A DNA stretch of 64,000 nt from Agapanthus africanus (Eukaryota; Streptophyta; Magnoliopsida; Asparagales; Amaryllidaceae): NCBI GenBank assembly GCA_030015575.1, contig CM057337.1:290990044-291054043 (forward strand), in the 5' to 3' direction. How positions within the stretch are numbered: position 1 is the stretch's first letter; every line of letters starts with the position of its first letter. Both the position numbers and the translations under genes were made by a program. This document shows positions 40,271-52,366 of this stretch, one piece after another. The notes beneath the pieces were generated by a model. It saw nothing but the letters and a program-made list of their open reading frames with translations. It did no database searches and was not told where the DNA came from.

Positions 40271-43200
40271 AGCGACCTTTGACCGACCCTAGACTATGAC
40301 TCAGCGACCAAGTTGACCGAACCTTCTTAAAATACTGGCTTTTGGATTGTCCGAGTTGCATAATTCATTGCCGCTCTTTCTTTTACCCTCTGTATTTTTC
40401 AGAACATCCCGTATTATTACGGACATCCACTTCCATTGGATAGATCCATCGTATGGTTATATACGAACTCGAAGGGACATCTTCTAGGATGGATCCAGGT
40501 TCAGGAGAAATAGAATTAGGATTATTCAGTTGTCTTTTATCATCACCTTCTCTCAGGTTGCGAGGGCTCCTTAGTTTAGGAGAGTACACCTATTACGCTT
40601 ATTGGATAGTCTTATTCCAAACCATAGGCAGGTGCCGAAAGGTAGAGAATGAAGAAAACCAATTAGCCTAAGTAGGGTGTGCAGAAGGTAATATGTAAAG
40701 ACAAAATAAAGGGATTAGAAAGAGAGCAAAGTAAATTGCGACTGTTATCATTCACGACCAAACCGCGTACTTCATCGCTACTCATATTTCACCTTTAAAT
40801 AGAATAAGGTATTATTCAGTTGTCTTTTATCATCACCTTCTCTCAAGTTACGAGTACTCCTTGGTTTAGGAGGGTACACCTATTATGCTTACTGGATAGT
40901 CTTCTTCCAAACCATAGGCTGGTGCCAAACGGTAGGGAAGGAAGAAAACCACTTAGCCTAAGGGGTGTACAGAAGGTAACGAATAAAGACAAATAAAGGG
41001 ATTTGGAGAGGTGGCAAAGAAATATACGGTTATTGTCATGAATTGGATTATGGAAGAGGCATTACTAAGAATACCAGGATACCCCTAAGAAATATTTTCA
41101 TGTCTCAGTGCATTGTTAATCGAAAAATGATTTCCCGATTAGATACTTACTCCAGGGTATGTATTTACCAGGTCTCATTCTCATATCTGTATGGTTTTAC
41201 AGATGATGAGTGGGAGTAAGTTATTGGGAATTAGGAGATCATCCTCATTATATCGGAATTCGTTGTAATTGGTGATATTTGAGGAAATCGCCTGAGTACA
41301 GTTTTCAACCTACGATGCACAGGTTTTGAGTTATTCAACTCAGCGGACTTATACAAAGTATTTTATGTTGTCCAGTGCCCGTCAGGACAAAGGGGTAGGT
41401 CCTCATACAATGTTCTGTTTACTTATGACTTCTCTAGTTTTTAGACAAGTGTTTCGTAGAAATACTATGTCTAAGTTTTGAGAAGTTGTGGGTATAAGAA
41501 TAAAGTAGAGAACCAGATGTCGCAAGTATCGGGATTCTTCAAAGAGATCGAAGATGTAGATTTTTGTGACTGGTATTCAAGTAACGGTTTTGAGAAACTT
41601 GTTTCTCTTTCAGGATACTCATAACTGGATTGATTCTTAAGTTAAGTAATACTGATCAGCCTCTCTTCATTAAGTTGATATGCACTGGAGACAGTTGCAT
41701 GGTTTGAATCTGGTTCCAGTTAAATTAGTGCCTCTATTTCTATATTGTATATAGAATGGTTCATATCTTAACGATGTTAAGATACGGGGAGTTGTCCGGC
41801 TTATGCTTAAAACCAGACACTGGATAACTCAAGGCACGTTTCTGTAATGGCAGTTTGTGGGTTGACCCTGGCTTTGACAAGGGTTTGACATTTCTACCAT
41901 CTGGAAGATCAATAGTGATGTTGTTCTTGACTCACCACAGTTTTATTAAAATGATTTTTTTCAGAAAACAGTAGTGGAAATATGGTAGAACTGGAAGTGA
42001 TTCCAGAACCGCAAACAATTACGGAAAATTTAATAGGACCTATATATTCGATCAGGTTTGACATTCCATTAGCCACTCCGCAGACATGGTGGGTAACCTC
42101 AGACACCCGAGAGGTACTCCGGTAGCCTCAAGGACGGTGACAGGGAGGTTCTAGTTTACCCAGACTTGACACTACTGTTGTTCCAGACTATGAGACCCGG
42201 CAGAAGGATAAGTATAACGTCGTTCTAAACTAGTTTTAGAAGTACACGTATATATTATTCTGCCATAGAGTTGTCGTAGTCAGTGGGAGCAGCGGAAGCA
42301 TAGTGGGCAAGTAGCTTATGTCTATTTATAGGCTTGAGCAAATATAGCGGAAATAGGATCATCTAATTTTTATGTAACAGTCATGGCTTTGACTTCATCA
42401 GAATAGGGATGGATCTGTTAAGGAGGTGTAGGGTGTGATGTCCTGGTATTTGGATGACATAGACAGAGTAGGAAGTAAAATTCCTATACTACGATCGGTT
42501 GTACTTTGGTCGTCATACAGTTGTTTCTCCACAAAGGATATGGATATAATATCAGACATTCTTGTTACTGGATCTATGGTTTTAGATCTAGAATTGGGTA
42601 GTTTCCCAATTTGGGTACTTTGACAGTATTCTAATGGTATTTTAGAATAGATGACTCCTGGCATGGTGGTGTACCTGCAGATGATGGAGTCACCCTCTCT
42701 AAAGGTATCTTACAGACTAAAGGAGAGAGGGATGTGCATGATTGGCAGACCGCTTGCTTAGGAAATTGAATCAATCGTGATATGTCAAGTACCACACCAG
42801 ATGTTGTATTTGCACTAGTTGCGATAAGTTTATATTAATCCAATCTTGAAGAAACATAAGGAAGCAGTTTTAGAACATGAGTGTATGTTCTACGGATTTA
42901 AAGACGACAGCCTCCTTCGGGAGAGGGTTATCATTCCAGACTTCCAAGGTGACATGGATGACAGAGTGATTGTCAGAGTTATAGTTTTCCCTCTGACGAC
43001 GGACAGTATTATGGACAGGTGGTCCAAGAGGATACAGTGGGAGGCATGGTGCTAGATACTGATTAAGTTCAGTTATCAATAAAGTCTAAGAAGTTTGGAT
43101 TTGGAGTTCATATATGAACTAGGTCCCATCAGATATCCAGACATATTCTAAGACATGTATTACTCAATTCGGGAGATGGTTTTCTCCGCGAACTTGAGAT

Positions 43201-43361
43201 TAAGAGAGACATAGAAAGATACATCAGGCCGGATCCACTCACTGAGGCTATTTCTCGAACACAAGAGTTTTACAAACTAGCTTTGTGAAACTGATTAGTA
43301 GAGGAGTTGGGTGTTCGGTATCACACGGGCTGTGAGTATGCGACATCGTAATAATAGCCTT
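40271..43361 (+). pseudogene. Co5 fossil gag-pol
   Basis: The former gag start (about 40270) reads TTG where Co4 has ATG. No long frame remains. RT is still recognisable at about 42435-42640, where the frame reads YLDDIDRVGSKIPIL, corresponding to YVDDILLIGNDIPML in Co1. The pol end runs to GTGCAAGTGGGAGAT at the PPT. Many of the same departures occur in Co7 (YLDDIHRVGCDIPIL), so decay predates their separation. Confidence 0.85.
40521..41045 (+). repeat. Direct duplication in Co5 former gag region
   Basis: ATTATTCAGTTGTCTTTTAT starts two copies at 40521 and 40811; later parts (CAAACCATAGGC, AGAAAACCA) also repeat. Co7 has the same duplication, with copies 411 bp apart, at about 54900-55560. 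Co5 has lost roughly 120 bp from one copy. Confidence 0.8.
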
Positions 43362-43378
43362 AAGTGCAAGTGGGAGAT
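43362..43378 (+). other. Co5 polypurine tract
   Basis: AAGTGCAAGTGGGAGAT directly before the 3' LTR. Confidence 0.85.
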
Positions 43379-45477
43379 TGTTGGATATAGTGCCCTCAAA
43401 GTCAATTATTGGTTCGTAGGTACGTGATTGCAATGATTGAGGCAGGACCTATACCGATATGACAGTCTTGCTCGAGATGATAGTATGCTATCTGGTTTAT
43501 CTTTATCATCGTATACATGCTTTAGTTCACTATTGCATGTTGATAGAGCCCATAGGATTCTTTCTTGACTACCAGCAGTATGATGGCGATCATATACGTG
43601 GGAGCTGGAGTCTGTAAGCACATCCTTAAAGTGTCCCTAGTCGTGGGAGTTTTGAGACAGGGCATCGATATTCCAGAGTAAACTAGTGTATACAGTCGAG
43701 ACCCCGACGAGGGGCGGTGGCCGGTCTCACAAGCCATTGGTGTCAGTTGGTTCACATAAGATGTATACAGGTGCTCATTGGGTTATGAGTACACCGGACA
43801 GGACTCGCCGGGAACATGCTAGTTGGTATTATACATATCGTCAGATAGCAGCTCCTAGGTGACATGCGTACAGGTTAGTTTGTCGACCTGAGATCGTCAT
43901 TTGTCTCGTGTGAGTTCCCACTGTGCTTTGATTTCTACCCTACCACGCTCAAAGGAGACGTGCAAACAGGTATTTTTTGGGTACAGTCCCGAGCCACATG
44001 GAGGCAGTGAGCGGATCGTCGGGGATTCGTCTCTCCCGGTATTGGGGGTTGATGTAGCACAGTGCATGGGTGGCCATCACTAGAAACCCTCGGCCAAGGT
44101 AGTGGAGAATTACTGATTTGGATCAGTAGTTTCTCAGATGGTGATGGGCTTCATACCGACACGAATTATCGCGTTATTAGGGGTCTGACTTTATCCACCC
44201 CCCTAGACTCGATATGCGATACTCTTTAGACGAACGGTCCGGACCGTATGTATATTGTCACTGTTTGGCTCAGTAGGGTTTATGGATGAGTTCGCTCGTC
44301 AGCTTCCCTTCCAATCAATACATAGGCAACCGTTACGTACAGCTCGTACCTCTGACGTGCTAGAGGTTATACCCAGTGCCAGTGTGTTGATGAGTCATTA
44401 GAGTCCCCCACAGACAGTTTCACAAGTTCGGGCGAAACGTTGTAGAGGCCGTATGGTTTTATGGCAGGTTCAGAAAATGCACGTGCGTTTTCGCACGTGA
44501 CATATTTCGGGCAGATAATACTGGTGGGCTTTGGTTTAAGCCGGATCCGAGTATTATACCGTGTAGATATAATATCTTTGTCTCAGTTGCATTTGTATTC
44601 GGTTGTAATACAAATGCAGGTATGTTTATACTGATACGGAGTTATCCTGAAATTCGTTTCAGGATCGCTTTTGGAAGTTTCCAGTTTACAGTTTTCTATC
44701 ACCCGTATTTGACATTCGGTTAAATGTTGTTTTATCTTTTCTTCCCTTGGGTGAGTCATGAGGGTGAGTCATGCTTCTAGAAGGTTCTAGAAGTGATGAT
44801 AAGGCTAGTGAGTCATTAGTGCTTTAAATGAGCATTTATTGTATTGATGACAAGGTTTAGATGAGTCATTCATTACATTAATGCATTTTGTTTGTGCTAA
44901 GATATTTCTTCATGATAAGCTTTGCTTACACTCACCCCCTGACTCCTACACTCACCCCCTCCTCTATATATGGCCGGCCCTTTCTTGAGAGATAATAAGG
45001 GTTGTGGTTTTGGAAAAGATTATAGTTTGGGTTCATGAAAATTAGATAGGCTCATTTCTCATTTCACCCGATCCAAAAGGCAACTTCATTAACCGTTCGT
45101 CCACTCCTTTGGACGAAGTGAGACAATGTATTCTACTCATTCTCTACATCATCTTGGTCGTCTCTTTTAGCAAACTTGACGACCGAGTTACCTCGGTTCA
45201 GAGGCGGGATCCCGTTTAAAGATCCATCGACGTGGTGCCACCTGACGACAAAACTGGAGATCGAGGAGATCGGAGCAGCCGCAACAAAGCATGGGATGAT
45301 GGTTGAAGACCGAAGGACTCGGATCATTCGTTATAACGTTTCTACCCACTTTGTAGTTTGTTAGTTTAGCTCTAATGGCAGATCCGGGTTATAATACGCG
45401 ATAGCGCCAGTTTGTAAAAAAAATTTGTTCCGCATTTGGCGTCTGTTAGACGGCCGGGGCGCTACCGTGGACTTACA
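43379..45477 (+). repeat. Co5 3' LTR
   Basis: 2,099 bp; same motifs as the 5' LTR, with scattered substitutions and short indels. Ends GGACTTACA before the GATAT duplication. Confidence 0.93.
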
Positions 45478-45482
45478 GATAT

Positions 45483-46137
45483 GACCTACTCTACAATTCC
45501 ACATGAAGGACTCGTTCATTTCTGAACTCTTCCTTTTATGTGTGTTTGTATGTTAAGAACTGTAGTTTGATTTAGAACGTATATGCCATTATTTAACGAG
45601 CCTGATCCAATCAACTTTTGATTCAGGAAGATGTTCATAACATTATCCTGTACTACAAAATTATATCCATATTTACTTAATAGAGAAATTGATATAAGAT
45701 TTCATATCAGGGTCGGTATGCAATAGCATTCGTTCAGAATCAATGTATTACCATTTTGTAATACAAGGTGATATTCGCCAACTGCTTTGGCTGCAACATT
45801 TACACCATTCCCTACTCTTACGGAATGATCACCAATTCCCAGTTCCCTACCTTTCATTAGCCCATGTAACATATTACATATAGGATCCAGATCCAGTAAC
45901 TAATACCCAGGACGTAGAGTGAACCGAGAAACGGTTCTCGATAACTAACACACCCGAAGAAGATGCATCAACATGCTCATTCTTCGTTTGGGCGCCGTGG
46001 GAATTCGGATATGTCCCTATTCCCTGCTCAGTCTTATAACAATTATAAGAAAGAACGGAACCAACGTTCCCCTGCTCAGTATAACAAGCGGGTTCGGTCA
46101 ATACATACATACATTTATCTCGATTAAGGCCTGACAT
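45483..46137 (-). pseudogene. Co4 protease and collapsed gag
   Basis: Continues Co4 after Co5. 45483-45870 is the pre-integrase and protease region with stops. The frame 46137-45874 starts MSGLNRDKCMYVLTEPA, like the gag N-terminus, but jumps within about 60 residues to the gag C-terminus (VDASSSGVLVIENRFS) and the protease, where Co1 has DTGSGSH and this has VTGSGSY, so the catalytic Asp is lost. Most of gag, including the zinc knuckle, is deleted. Confidence 0.8.
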
Positions 46138-48879
46138 GGTCGCTACCTAGAGAGAGAGAAGAAAACACTTTAGCGTATGCTCTTGCAAGATTAAATTGGT
46201 TATTATCTTATCTAATCAGGATGGCTCCCACTGTTTTTATCAAATCTTCTTTGAAACCCTAAACGGTAAGACTCGCCGGGATTAATTACACCCTACAAGT
46301 TCTCTAATCTTTCAGCCAGGACAGTGTTGGTACTTTGAGGGAAGTTCCTCGTGCTTTCGCATGGACCTAATTAAAATAAAGCTCGTTTTTCCAGGGGCGT
46401 AACCCCGTTAACACCTTTCTACACACCTACTTGATTGGCTAATTATAATGTGTAAAACTCTCACAGGAGTAACTCTTACTCGCAGTAGGTATCAGGATCC
46501 AACTATATCATAGATGGTATGCAATCTCATTGCAAATTTCAACACTTGAAATTCCCGATAATACTTTTGCCCCTAACCTCCTATGACCTTGACAAAGGAC
46601 AACAAACCATAGGATGCTAGTCAAGTTCAACCCGTCATTTCCTGATTGAATTAAACCCACCCGCATGACCCTTGACAAAGGCCAACAAGGTCGTACGACT
46701 ACCCAAATCTAATCGCATCATATGCATAAACAGATAAGTACTAGTCAGCTACCGCACACTACGCCTTGACAAAGGCCAACAAACACAGCACGAATACTAA
46801 ATAGTCTTTATCTGAAATGACGGAGGGCTACGGCAGGTTTTTACGAAAACCTTTTGCGTAATGAACTTGATATCGTTGTGAAAACAATTGATTTTGTAAT
46901 TGAGTGTTTTTAGGCTTTTACTAGTTTCGCTTAAGAGGTCACTCCCGGTGAAGGGATCTCGGCTCTTTTCTTATCGAATAAGGTGCATGATATTTCACAA
47001 ATACCACTATGCAAAGCAAGAACTATAGTTTCGGCTCCGAGTATTGTAGCATTTGCTAGTTTCGCTAAAGAGGTCAGCCCGGTGAAGGGATCTCGGCTCT
47101 TTCCTTATCGAATAAGGTGCTGAGTATTCTACAAGGAATACCGCTATGCAAAGCAAAAATTAGAGCTACCCTTTTTGAAAATTTGATTCTACAACATCTT
47201 TTAGGTTTCTTTTCTTTCATTAATCTCATTAATGAAGTCCCATCATTTATGCTTTCTAAGCATCACAAAAGAAACGAAAATACTACGTACGCTTATGCCA
47301 TCCGCATTCGCCACAGTATCCCGTTATGCACCGTTAGGTTACCTAACTAACGACATAGCGGGGCAGGACTAGTGCGGGTGCAAAACATAAGCAACGTTTA
47401 TTATATATCATATATATAATACCATTCGTCTCAGCATATAAAGTGATCACATCACAGAATATCAACAGCAGAAGCACATATGAAAATATAGGATATTCTA
47501 GGAGGTCCGTATTTTGTATTTAGAAAACAATAGAAAATACGGATTCCACGGTCGCGATGAATAGCCAAGACCACACCCCTAGACCCCTACGATAGCGGCA
47601 AGTGACCCTACCAATTCTAGAGTTTAGGAGACCTGGTCTTGACTCCTCGAGATGGCCTCCCACTGAACCCTAGAACCCGGTCACTTGTGCTCCCTTCCAT
47701 GGGTCTATTCTAATGTGGAAAAGTAAATAATATACAACAATGTTGACATTATCCTCAACCTGGATGTACTCCAAATAAAAGAATATTACAATACAATGAA
47801 TTTTACATGAATGAAAATAAAAACTCTCATCTCACATAAAACCCCGGCTATTCAAAACACGACGATCCAATATAACATATCATAGCAACACATAACATCA
47901 CATGTCATAAACGTAAGTAAATATGTGTATCCGAATTGTCGTTGACATATAGAAACGAAACCAGCAATACACCACATATTACAATTACGGTGGCAGAAAA
48001 GAAAATGTCAAACTAAAACATTTGGAACCCACAATCACCTTAGACATCATAAACTCGAAATATCACATACTTCGGATTTCAAGCCTAACTGTATGAATTC
48101 CACATATTATATCGCATTCCACATAAATCTAGACGATGTTAAATGTTTCGATCGAATCAACAAACACCGACAAATTTCCCCGAGAGCTCAACACTTGAGC
48201 ATAGTTAAGATACCCAAAAACGTGCCACAGTGTCTATGGACCAACCGTAGAAGGGTCAACCCTTGCCTCACCTATGGCGCCACAGGACTACGGCAAACCC
48301 TAAGATTTGACCGCGGTTCCATGGTCATCGGACCGAGTTAGGGTTATGTTCTTCTAAAGGGTCTATATGGATACTTTCACGATCTTCCGAATATGTTCAG
48401 CTTGGAAAATTCCAACACTTGAAAATTTCCAGCGAGAGTAATGAGGTGGTGTGTGATATTCGTTCGAACTACTAAACGTCGTCCAAGTTACCAAAACAAT
48501 GTTAAAATTACGACTACGAACCACTGCGAATTAGCCCCTAATCAAAATTAACATCATATGAAATTTTGGGCTAAACAAATAATACCAGAAACCCCAAAAA
48601 CTACACACCAGAGCACAGAAGAAAAACGAGGCATTTTAGAGCATTCTGGGCCGGCCTGCTCGGTTTTTATGAGCATGTGCTCAGGTGAAATCCGATGGAT
48701 AGGCCTCATTTTTCATCTGTGTTCTATATGTATCACATACAATCTTCTGCAGTTGCTAATATAATTTTTAGAGACCATTTTAAAATCGACAGAAAGCAGA
48801 TTCTAGGGTTCAAGAAATCCGTATTTTTCATAGTTGTTTTGGTTTCGTAATATTTAACATCGCCTAAGTTTCTAGCTTG
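46138..48879 (-). other. Co4 leader
   Basis: Same order as the Co1 leader: stem-loops at about 46580-46613 (CCTATG/CATAGG), 46672-46706 and near 46760; tandem units 46925-47160; the GCGGCAAGTGACCC block near 47590; and a block shared with Co1/Co2 near 48240-48340 including GACCGCGGTTCC. A clean GC hairpin at about 185 nt from the PBS is not visible, in keeping with age. Confidence 0.7.
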
Positions 48880-48891
48880 GCTCTGATACCA
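48880..48891 (-). other. Co4 primer-binding site
   Basis: Minus strand TGGTATCAGAGC, one base from the LTR at 48893. Confidence 0.9.
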
Positions 48892-48892
48892 C

Positions 48893-49236
48893 TGTAGGGA
48901 TTCCTTAGCACCTTGCCTAGGGTTTGGATTGCATCACACATGCTATTTTCAAATTTTGTGGGTGCTAAACAATTCCAACTATGAATCGAACTAGAAAGTT
49001 TGAGTAACAACTTATAGTATCACATACAATGTAATGGCTAACACTAAGTGAGAAGAAATACAACCTTTGTAGACCTCCTCTTGTGACTCTTTGGATCTCC
49101 TAGAGTTTGAACCGGCTAGCTTGAATCCTTCCAAGTCCACGACGATCCACCCTGAGTCCCTTTGCTCAAGCTCCTAGTTTCACTTGATCTATGAAGAAGT
49201 GGAGCAAACAATCTACTCTAATGGGCTAGACTAGTG
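48893..49236 (-). repeat. Co4 5' LTR, first part
   Basis: Matches 31200-31545 with many substitutions. It is cut after ACTAGTG by the Co6 insertion; TAGTG at 49232-49236 is the expected left TSD. Confidence 0.88.
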
Positions 49237-50224
49237 TGTAAGTTGATGTACAATACCCCACGACTTGCGGCGAGGCGGAAATATGAAAAACGATCTTGTT
49301 CTTTGCTTAAACATCGATTAACCGCATGAATCGAAGCTAAATGATAACTAACATCAATCATACAAGTTCTAAACTACTATGTGAAGTTATTATACCTCAA
49401 GAACCGTGTCCTTCATCTTTACGAACTCCACCTCCTCCTCGGCCTTCTCCAAGTAGTAGACGATCCATCCGAGAGATTTACTCCAAGCTTTGCCTCTAAA
49501 CTTGAGGCAACTAGGTTTCTTTAGTTGCTAATCAAAGTACCTAGATGATATAGAGTGAGGGTTATGGTTTAATTAGCCAATCTAATCCTTGTACTCAACA
49601 CATGAGAGGGGAGGATTAGGGTTTGAAGAGAGGAAGCTTGAGGAGAGAGAAGGTGAGAATGATAATGATATGAGAAAAATGAGTTATCATAATATATATG
49701 AAGCAATATAATTTATCAATAAAAGAAAAGAAAATGATAAATAATCAAGCTTCATAAATATCTAATGGTGATTCATCTCCATGAGTCATTAAGCATTTAT
49801 GATGCATTAATGACATGGATGAATCACCCTTATGACTCACTAATCCCATTCAATGTATATGCCACCTTAACCTCCTTAGTCACCATCTTCTAGAATCTTC
49901 TCGCGCAATTACGAGAATGCCCCTCCTTTCCGTGAAAACACGGAAAAACTTTAGACTGTATTAATCCAATAACCGGATACTAGTAACTGGCTTAAACCAA
50001 AGCCGACTAGTAAAAACTGTCCGAACGTCGTACGTGCGTAAACGTATGTACGCGTTCGAACCCTTGTCGTAAAACCGTACGACCTCTATATCGTTTCGCC
50101 TGGAGCAGGAAAACTCTCTGTGTGGGACTCTAAAGACTCGACACTACGCTGGCAGTGGGTTTAACCACAGACCGCAAGCGGCACTAGCTGTACGTAACGG
50201 TCCCCAGGTAGATGTCGATAAGAA
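49237..50224 (-). repeat. Co6 3' LTR, distal part
   Basis: Minus-strand end of the LTR (closing ATCAACTTACA), split from the rest by Co7 at AAGAA (50220-50224). Contains the shared ACCGTACGACCTC-like block near 50080. Confidence 0.85.
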
Positions 50225-52366
50225 TGTAAGTGCACGGCGGCGCCCCGGCCATCAATCCGACGGCCAAATGCGGAAGCGGTGATAAACTTTAATTTTGCAA
50301 ACTAGCAAACCGGCACCACCGCGCACTAAACACCCGGATCGGGCCATTAAACTAGATCTAGCTAACTACAAGACGGGTTAGAGATATACCGAGTTATCCG
50401 AGTCCTCCGGTCTTCTCGTCGTCGTCCCGATCTCTTGCAGAAACTCCGGTCGTCACTTCCTCGCCGGAAGGGCACCACATCGCCTGCATCTTTTACGGGC
50501 TCCCGCCTCTATACCGAGGCAACTCGGGCACGAAGCTGGCAAGTCGACGTGCCCAAGATTTGCTGTAGGCTAGTGTAGAGTATTTGTCTCTTTGGGGTTT
50601 AGTTGCCATGGAGGATGGAGGAATCAAGAATGGACTTTGGAGTGAGGTAGAAGAATTTGTGTAACATGCAAATTGAGATGATCAAATTTTCCTCATACAA
50701 AATGAAACCTCCCTCTCCCTCTCCCTCAATGTGTGGCTGGCCCCCTTTTTTTTGGGAAATGGTTGTGGAGTGAAAGCATAATACAAGAGGGAGGTGAGTG
50801 TAGTAAAAGGTGGAGGGTGACCACATCCAAACACCATGATAACAATGTCATCTCCAAATCTAATCAACTCTAATCACCATTAAAGCAAAAGAAAAGATGG
50901 AAAAAGAATATAATGATGATGGTCATATCATAATCTCACAAATGCAAGAAAACCCCTCCAAAAATGTTATTTGCAAACTTGCAAATAACCCCCTCCATCG
51001 GAAAAGTCCGGCCGGGAAAGAACAAAGGAAAACCGGCCGGAACGGAATGCAAACTGGCAACTCCAGAAAACTGGTCCCGTAATAAATTACAGGAAAACTC
51101 CGCTACTGCATATACATGCCCGCATTTGTATTCCGACCGAAATGCAAATGCAAAGAGACAAAACTACACTATATAATACTAGGATCCGGCTCAAACCAAA
51201 GCCGGCTAGTAAAAACTGTCCGATCACGATCCGTGCAATACCGCACGTATCTGATCGAACCCTGCCATATCTCCATACGGCCTCTACAGCGTTTCGCCCG
51301 AAAGCTTGAGTAACTGTAAGTGTGGTGGACTCTAAAGACTCGTCAATACTATGGCTGTGGATTTAACCACTAGCACGTCAGAGGTATTAGCCATACGTGA
51401 CGGGCCACCAGCTATTGACCAAAAGGGACGTCGATGGGCGAACTCATCCTGACACCCTACTGAGCCTGTCAGTGACAATATCCGTACAGTCCGGTCCGTT
51501 CGTCTATGAGCATCGCATGGCGGGCCTAGGGGGTTGGTAAAAGTCAGACCCCCAAAAGCGGTACAAGTCGTGTCGGAGTGTAGCCCAGAACACCCTGAGA
51601 TACTACTGGAATACTTACCTGTAAATCTCCTGCCTTGGCCAAGGACTTCGTGTAATGGCTCTCCTAGACACAGCGCGACCTCACCCCCAATACCGGGAGA
51701 GACGAACCCCTGAAGATCCGCTCACTGCCTCCTTGTGGCTCGGGACTATACCCAACTAAAACCTGTTTGCACGTCTCCTTTGAGCGTGGTAGGGTAGTAA
51801 TCAAAGTACAGTGGGAACTCACACGAGACAAATGACGATCCTCAGGTCGATGAACTAACCTGTACACATGTCACCAGGGAACTGCTATTTGACGTCAGGT
51901 ATAAGTCCAACTAGCATGTTCCCAGCGAGTCCTGTCCGGTGTACTCATAACCCAATGAGCACCTGTATACATCTTAGGTGAACCAACTGACACCAGTGGC
52001 TTGTGAGACCGGCCACCGCCCCTCGTCGGGGTCTCGACTTTATACACTAGTCTACTCTGGAGAATCGATGCCCTGTCTCGAAACTCCCACGACTAGGGAC
52101 CTTTTAAGGATGTGCTTATAGACTACCAGCTCCCACGTATATGATCGCCCTCATACTGCTGGCAGTCAAGCAAGAATCTTAAGGGCTCTATTAACGTGTA
52201 ATAGCGACCTGTAAGGTCACCTGAAGCAGTACACGATGATAAAGGTAAACCAGATAGCATTCTATCATCTCGAGTAAGACTGTCCTACTGGGACAGGTCC
52301 TCCCTCAATCATTGCAATCACGTGCCTGTGATCCAATAATTGACTCTGAGGGCACTATCTCCAACA
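50225..52366 (-). repeat. Co7 3' LTR
   Basis: Minus strand opens TGTTGGAGATAGTGCCC and closes GCCGCCGTGCACTTACA. Holds the ATTTGCAA palindrome (50966-50989), paired CCGGCCGG sites (51009-51043) and the U3 inverted repeat (52059-52087). Confidence 0.94.

Larger units (their letters stand above)
35903..45477 (+). mobile_element. Co5: non-autonomous copia element with fossil pol
   Basis: LTRs 35903-37999 and 43379-45477, PBS 38001-38012, PPT 43362-43378. The target duplication is AATAT (35898-35902) and GATAT (45478-45482), with one change. LTRs show about ten differences in the first 230 bp by eye. The coding part is collinear with Co1 but broken throughout, and shares specific changes with Co7. 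It sits in Co4 pol in opposite orientation. Confidence 0.92.
31200..49236 (-). mobile_element. Co4: old copia element, continues past the window inside/after Co6
   Basis: Left LTR 31200-33274, pol 33293-35902, then Co5, then the rest of the coding relics 45483-46137, leader and PBS (48880), and the first 344 bp of the right LTR up to 49236, where Co6 begins. The two LTRs differ at roughly one base in ten by eye in the comparable part, so it is the oldest copia here. The left terminus is TT instead of TG. The right end and its TSD are outside the window. Confidence 0.88.
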
